A stretch of 15,842 bases of DNA, taken from NCBI GenBank assembly GCA_963933055.1, contig CAWVSY010000072.1:1-15842 (forward strand), in the 5' to 3' direction. The translations under genes were made by a program, and so were the position numbers. The notes below the pieces were generated by a model. The model made no database searches. It saw nothing but the letters and a program-made list of their open reading frames with translations, and was not told the DNA's origin. How positions within the stretch are numbered: the first letter of the stretch is position 1; the number at the start of each line of letters is the position of its first letter. Positions 14,888-15,842 of the stretch are shown here, piece after piece. This DNA comes from Oleispira sp963933055 (GTDB lineage Bacteria > Pseudomonadota > Gammaproteobacteria > Pseudomonadales > Oceanobacteraceae).

Positions 14888-15142
14888 TTAATCATTTTCT
14901 CTATTAAAACGCTGCATATCATCTAAGTTAGGCAATCTTACAGGCTCAATAGCCAGTGAATGACTCAATACTTGCAAAACACGCTGAATTTTACGAATAC
15001 CGATATCATTGAACTTATTACGCTCTAAAGCACTAATAGTCGTTCGATCTAGACCTGCCATATCCGCTAACTGTTGCTGGCTCCAGCCATTATCTTTGCG
15101 AAACTTTCGCACATCTCTGGCCAGTTGAATAAAAAAATCCAT
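14888..15142 (-). CDS. XRE-family helix-turn-helix regulator, HipB-like
   Basis: An 84-residue DNA-binding protein. Residues 7-16 form the first helix. SQQQLADMAGLDRTTISALE (21-40) is a clear HTH, followed by RNKFNDIGIRKIQRVLQVLSHSLAIEP. The N-x-G-I-x-K/T-I-x-x-V/L-L-x-x-L segment after the HTH is typical of HipB antitoxins and similar small regulators. No hipA kinase or other toxin follows: downstream there is only a terminator and a convergent gene, so it is an orphan. TAGGG lies 9 nt before the ATG. Operator-like repeats just upstream suggest that it represses its own promoter. Confidence 0.85.
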   Translation of the reverse strand: MDFFIQLARDVRKFRKDNGWSQQQLADMAGLDRTTISALERNKFNDIGIRKIQRVLQVLSHSLAIEPVRLPNLDDMQRFNREND

Positions 15143-15164
15143 ATTGATCGACCCTATAACTGAT

Positions 15165-15233
15165 GTATATATTCAACATATTAAGTAAATACTACCATTT
15201 TGTTGAATATATACGACAAAATATAAATTCAAC
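15165..15233. promoter_or_regulatory. Operator-like half-site array upstream of the XRE gene
   Basis: GTATATATTCAACA (15165-15178) and its exact inverse TGTTGAATATATAC (15201-15214) face each other across 22 nt. A third, slightly diverged copy, TATAAATTCAAC, is at 15222-15233. The array occupies the XRE gene's promoter region, as expected for an autoregulated HipB-like repressor. Confidence 0.6.
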
Positions 15234-15257
15234 TCACACCCAACTCAACTCACACCC
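15231..15257. repeat. Short direct repeat, 16-bp period
   Basis: AACTCACACCC occurs at 15231-15241 and again at 15247-15257, separated by AACTC. It lies at the end of a degraded coding fragment and may be a small slippage duplication. Confidence 0.6.
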
Positions 15258-15367
15258 AAAAAGCCATCCACCGCCATACTCAAATCCATTTGCTCGCCCA
15301 TCCACTTGGTAACCGCAGTTTTCTCATCAATGCTGTCATAAACACTCTTCGGTAAAACCTGCTTTAT
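15245..15367 (-). pseudogene. C-terminal coding remnant, family not recognised
   Basis: One minus-strand frame stays open for 40 codons with protein-like composition: IKQVLPKSVYDSIDEKTAVT, then KWMGEQMDLSMAVDGFLGVS, ending in TGA at 15245. A TAA stands immediately upstream (15368-15370) and no usable start with a ribosome binding site precedes the fragment. It reads like the last 40 residues of a larger protein whose upstream part was lost, next to another damaged gene. It could also be chance; I do not recognise the family. Confidence 0.4.
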
Positions 15368-15387
15368 TTATCTCGATGGTTGAACCG

Positions 15388-15799
15388 TTATTTTCCACAC
15401 GTTAAATGCGGCCACTGTACAAATTGCTGCAGTAATGGCAGAGCGCGAATTCTATACCTACGACCAGAGCCCACCGTAGGCTTTTCTGACTCTATTTCGG
15501 CCAAACCCATGTATTGCAAAAATCCCTGCAATACCCGAAAACGATAACAACGGCGGAATTGATCAGAAGGCGTAGCATAACCATCATCCTCCATTTCATC
15601 AGACATCAACAGGTTGCATATTACGCTGCTGTATAAAACTGTTCGCTTGTGCTTGAACATCGTCTAATGAATCAAACGACTGACCAGCAATATGCTCGGA
15701 AAATTTTTCATTCACCAGCGCTGCCTGATTCATACAACACTTTTTATATTTTTTACCACTGCCACACGGACAAGGCTCGTTTCTTTAGGTTTTACTCAC
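15388..15799 (-). pseudogene. SEC-C motif protein gene, internally deleted, with an early stop
   Basis: From GTG 15799 (AAGAG 8 nt upstream) the frame reads MSKT, then a TAA at 15785-15787, then RNEPCPCGSGKKYKKCC, a complete SEC-C zinc-binding motif. It continues through NEKFSEHIAGQSFDSLDD to QRNMQPVDV and stops at 15599. A 72-codon frame starting at ATG 15606, overlapping by 8 nt, reads MSDEMEDDGYATPSDQFRRC, then YRFRVLQGFLQYMGLAEIE and YRIRALPLLQQFVQW, and stops at 15388. From memory of larger SEC-C proteins, the first part matches an N-terminal region (QPVD is usually followed by a FHGLSPEQ-like segment) and the second a C-terminal region. The simplest reading is one long gene that lost its middle near 15600 and gained a nonsense codon. 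Two small coupled genes remain the alternative. Confidence 0.6.
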
Positions 15800-15842
15800 A
15801 GATTTAACTCTTAATAATAACGCAAGAAAAAGAAATGTAGCT

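Noticed and set aside
14817..15142. A complete hipBA-type toxin-antitoxin pair
   Set aside because: The HipB-like gene is followed only by a terminator and a convergent gene; no kinase or other toxin frame is present on either side.

Overview
The window reads as chromosomal DNA from a marine-type gammaproteobacterium. The purM-purN-DUF3108 block, the RluA-type pseudouridine synthase, the YbcJ-type S4 protein and the Fur-box-controlled TonB receptor all fit Oceanospirillales/Pseudomonadales-like organisms. Base composition is moderate, and the iron-uptake block looks more A+T-rich by eye. No rRNA, tRNA, complete insertion sequence or CRISPR array was found.

Layout. (1) Positions 1-2974 (+): the 3' end of purM, then purN (purine synthesis, IMP branch), a secreted DUF3108 protein and an RluA-family pseudouridine synthase. 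(2) 3133-4260 (+): a class V aminotransferase resembling alanine-glyoxylate aminotransferases. It is followed by a strong hairpin and a roughly 110-bp multi-arm palindromic intergenic repeat. (3) 4457-5302 (+): a BMT5-like (DUF2431) Rossmann methyltransferase with a C-terminal Cys2His2 tail, convergent with a YbcJ-like S4 RNA-binding protein. (4) 5660-6475 (+): an orphan periplasmic solute-binding protein, convergent with a minus-strand pair made of a DUF3127 OB-fold protein with an SSB-like acidic tip and a TRM11/UPF0020-type methyltransferase. (5) 8060-13054 (-): a compact metal-uptake module, in transcription order TonB-dependent receptor, OmpR-type response regulator, histidine kinase and PepSY-type membrane protein. 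Candidate Fur boxes lie before the receptor and again before the PepSY gene, and an intrinsic terminator lies between receptor and regulator. (6) 13091-14816: an NlpC/P60 lipoprotein (-) divergent from a DUF1704/QEGLA-motif zincin (+). (7) 14888-15842 (-): an orphan HipB-like XRE regulator with an array of operator-like half-sites, then decayed coding sequence. The decayed part is a C-terminal coding scrap and a SEC-C gene that appears to have lost its middle and gained an early stop.

How the genes work together. The clearest system is the iron(-complex) uptake block. The receptor would import a ligand, the two-component system would sense the ligand or the periplasmic state and raise expression, and the PepSY membrane protein may help process or reduce the ligand. 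Fur would gate the first and last genes. The organisation recalls PfeR-PfeS-PfeA and PirR-PirS-PirA of Pseudomonas, with an added PepSY gene. The most unusual items are the cloverleaf-like repeat, the bacterial BMT5-like protein with a zinc-finger-like tail, the SSB-tipped DUF3127 protein, an RNA segment between receptor and regulator that can pair in two ways, and the internally deleted SEC-C gene.
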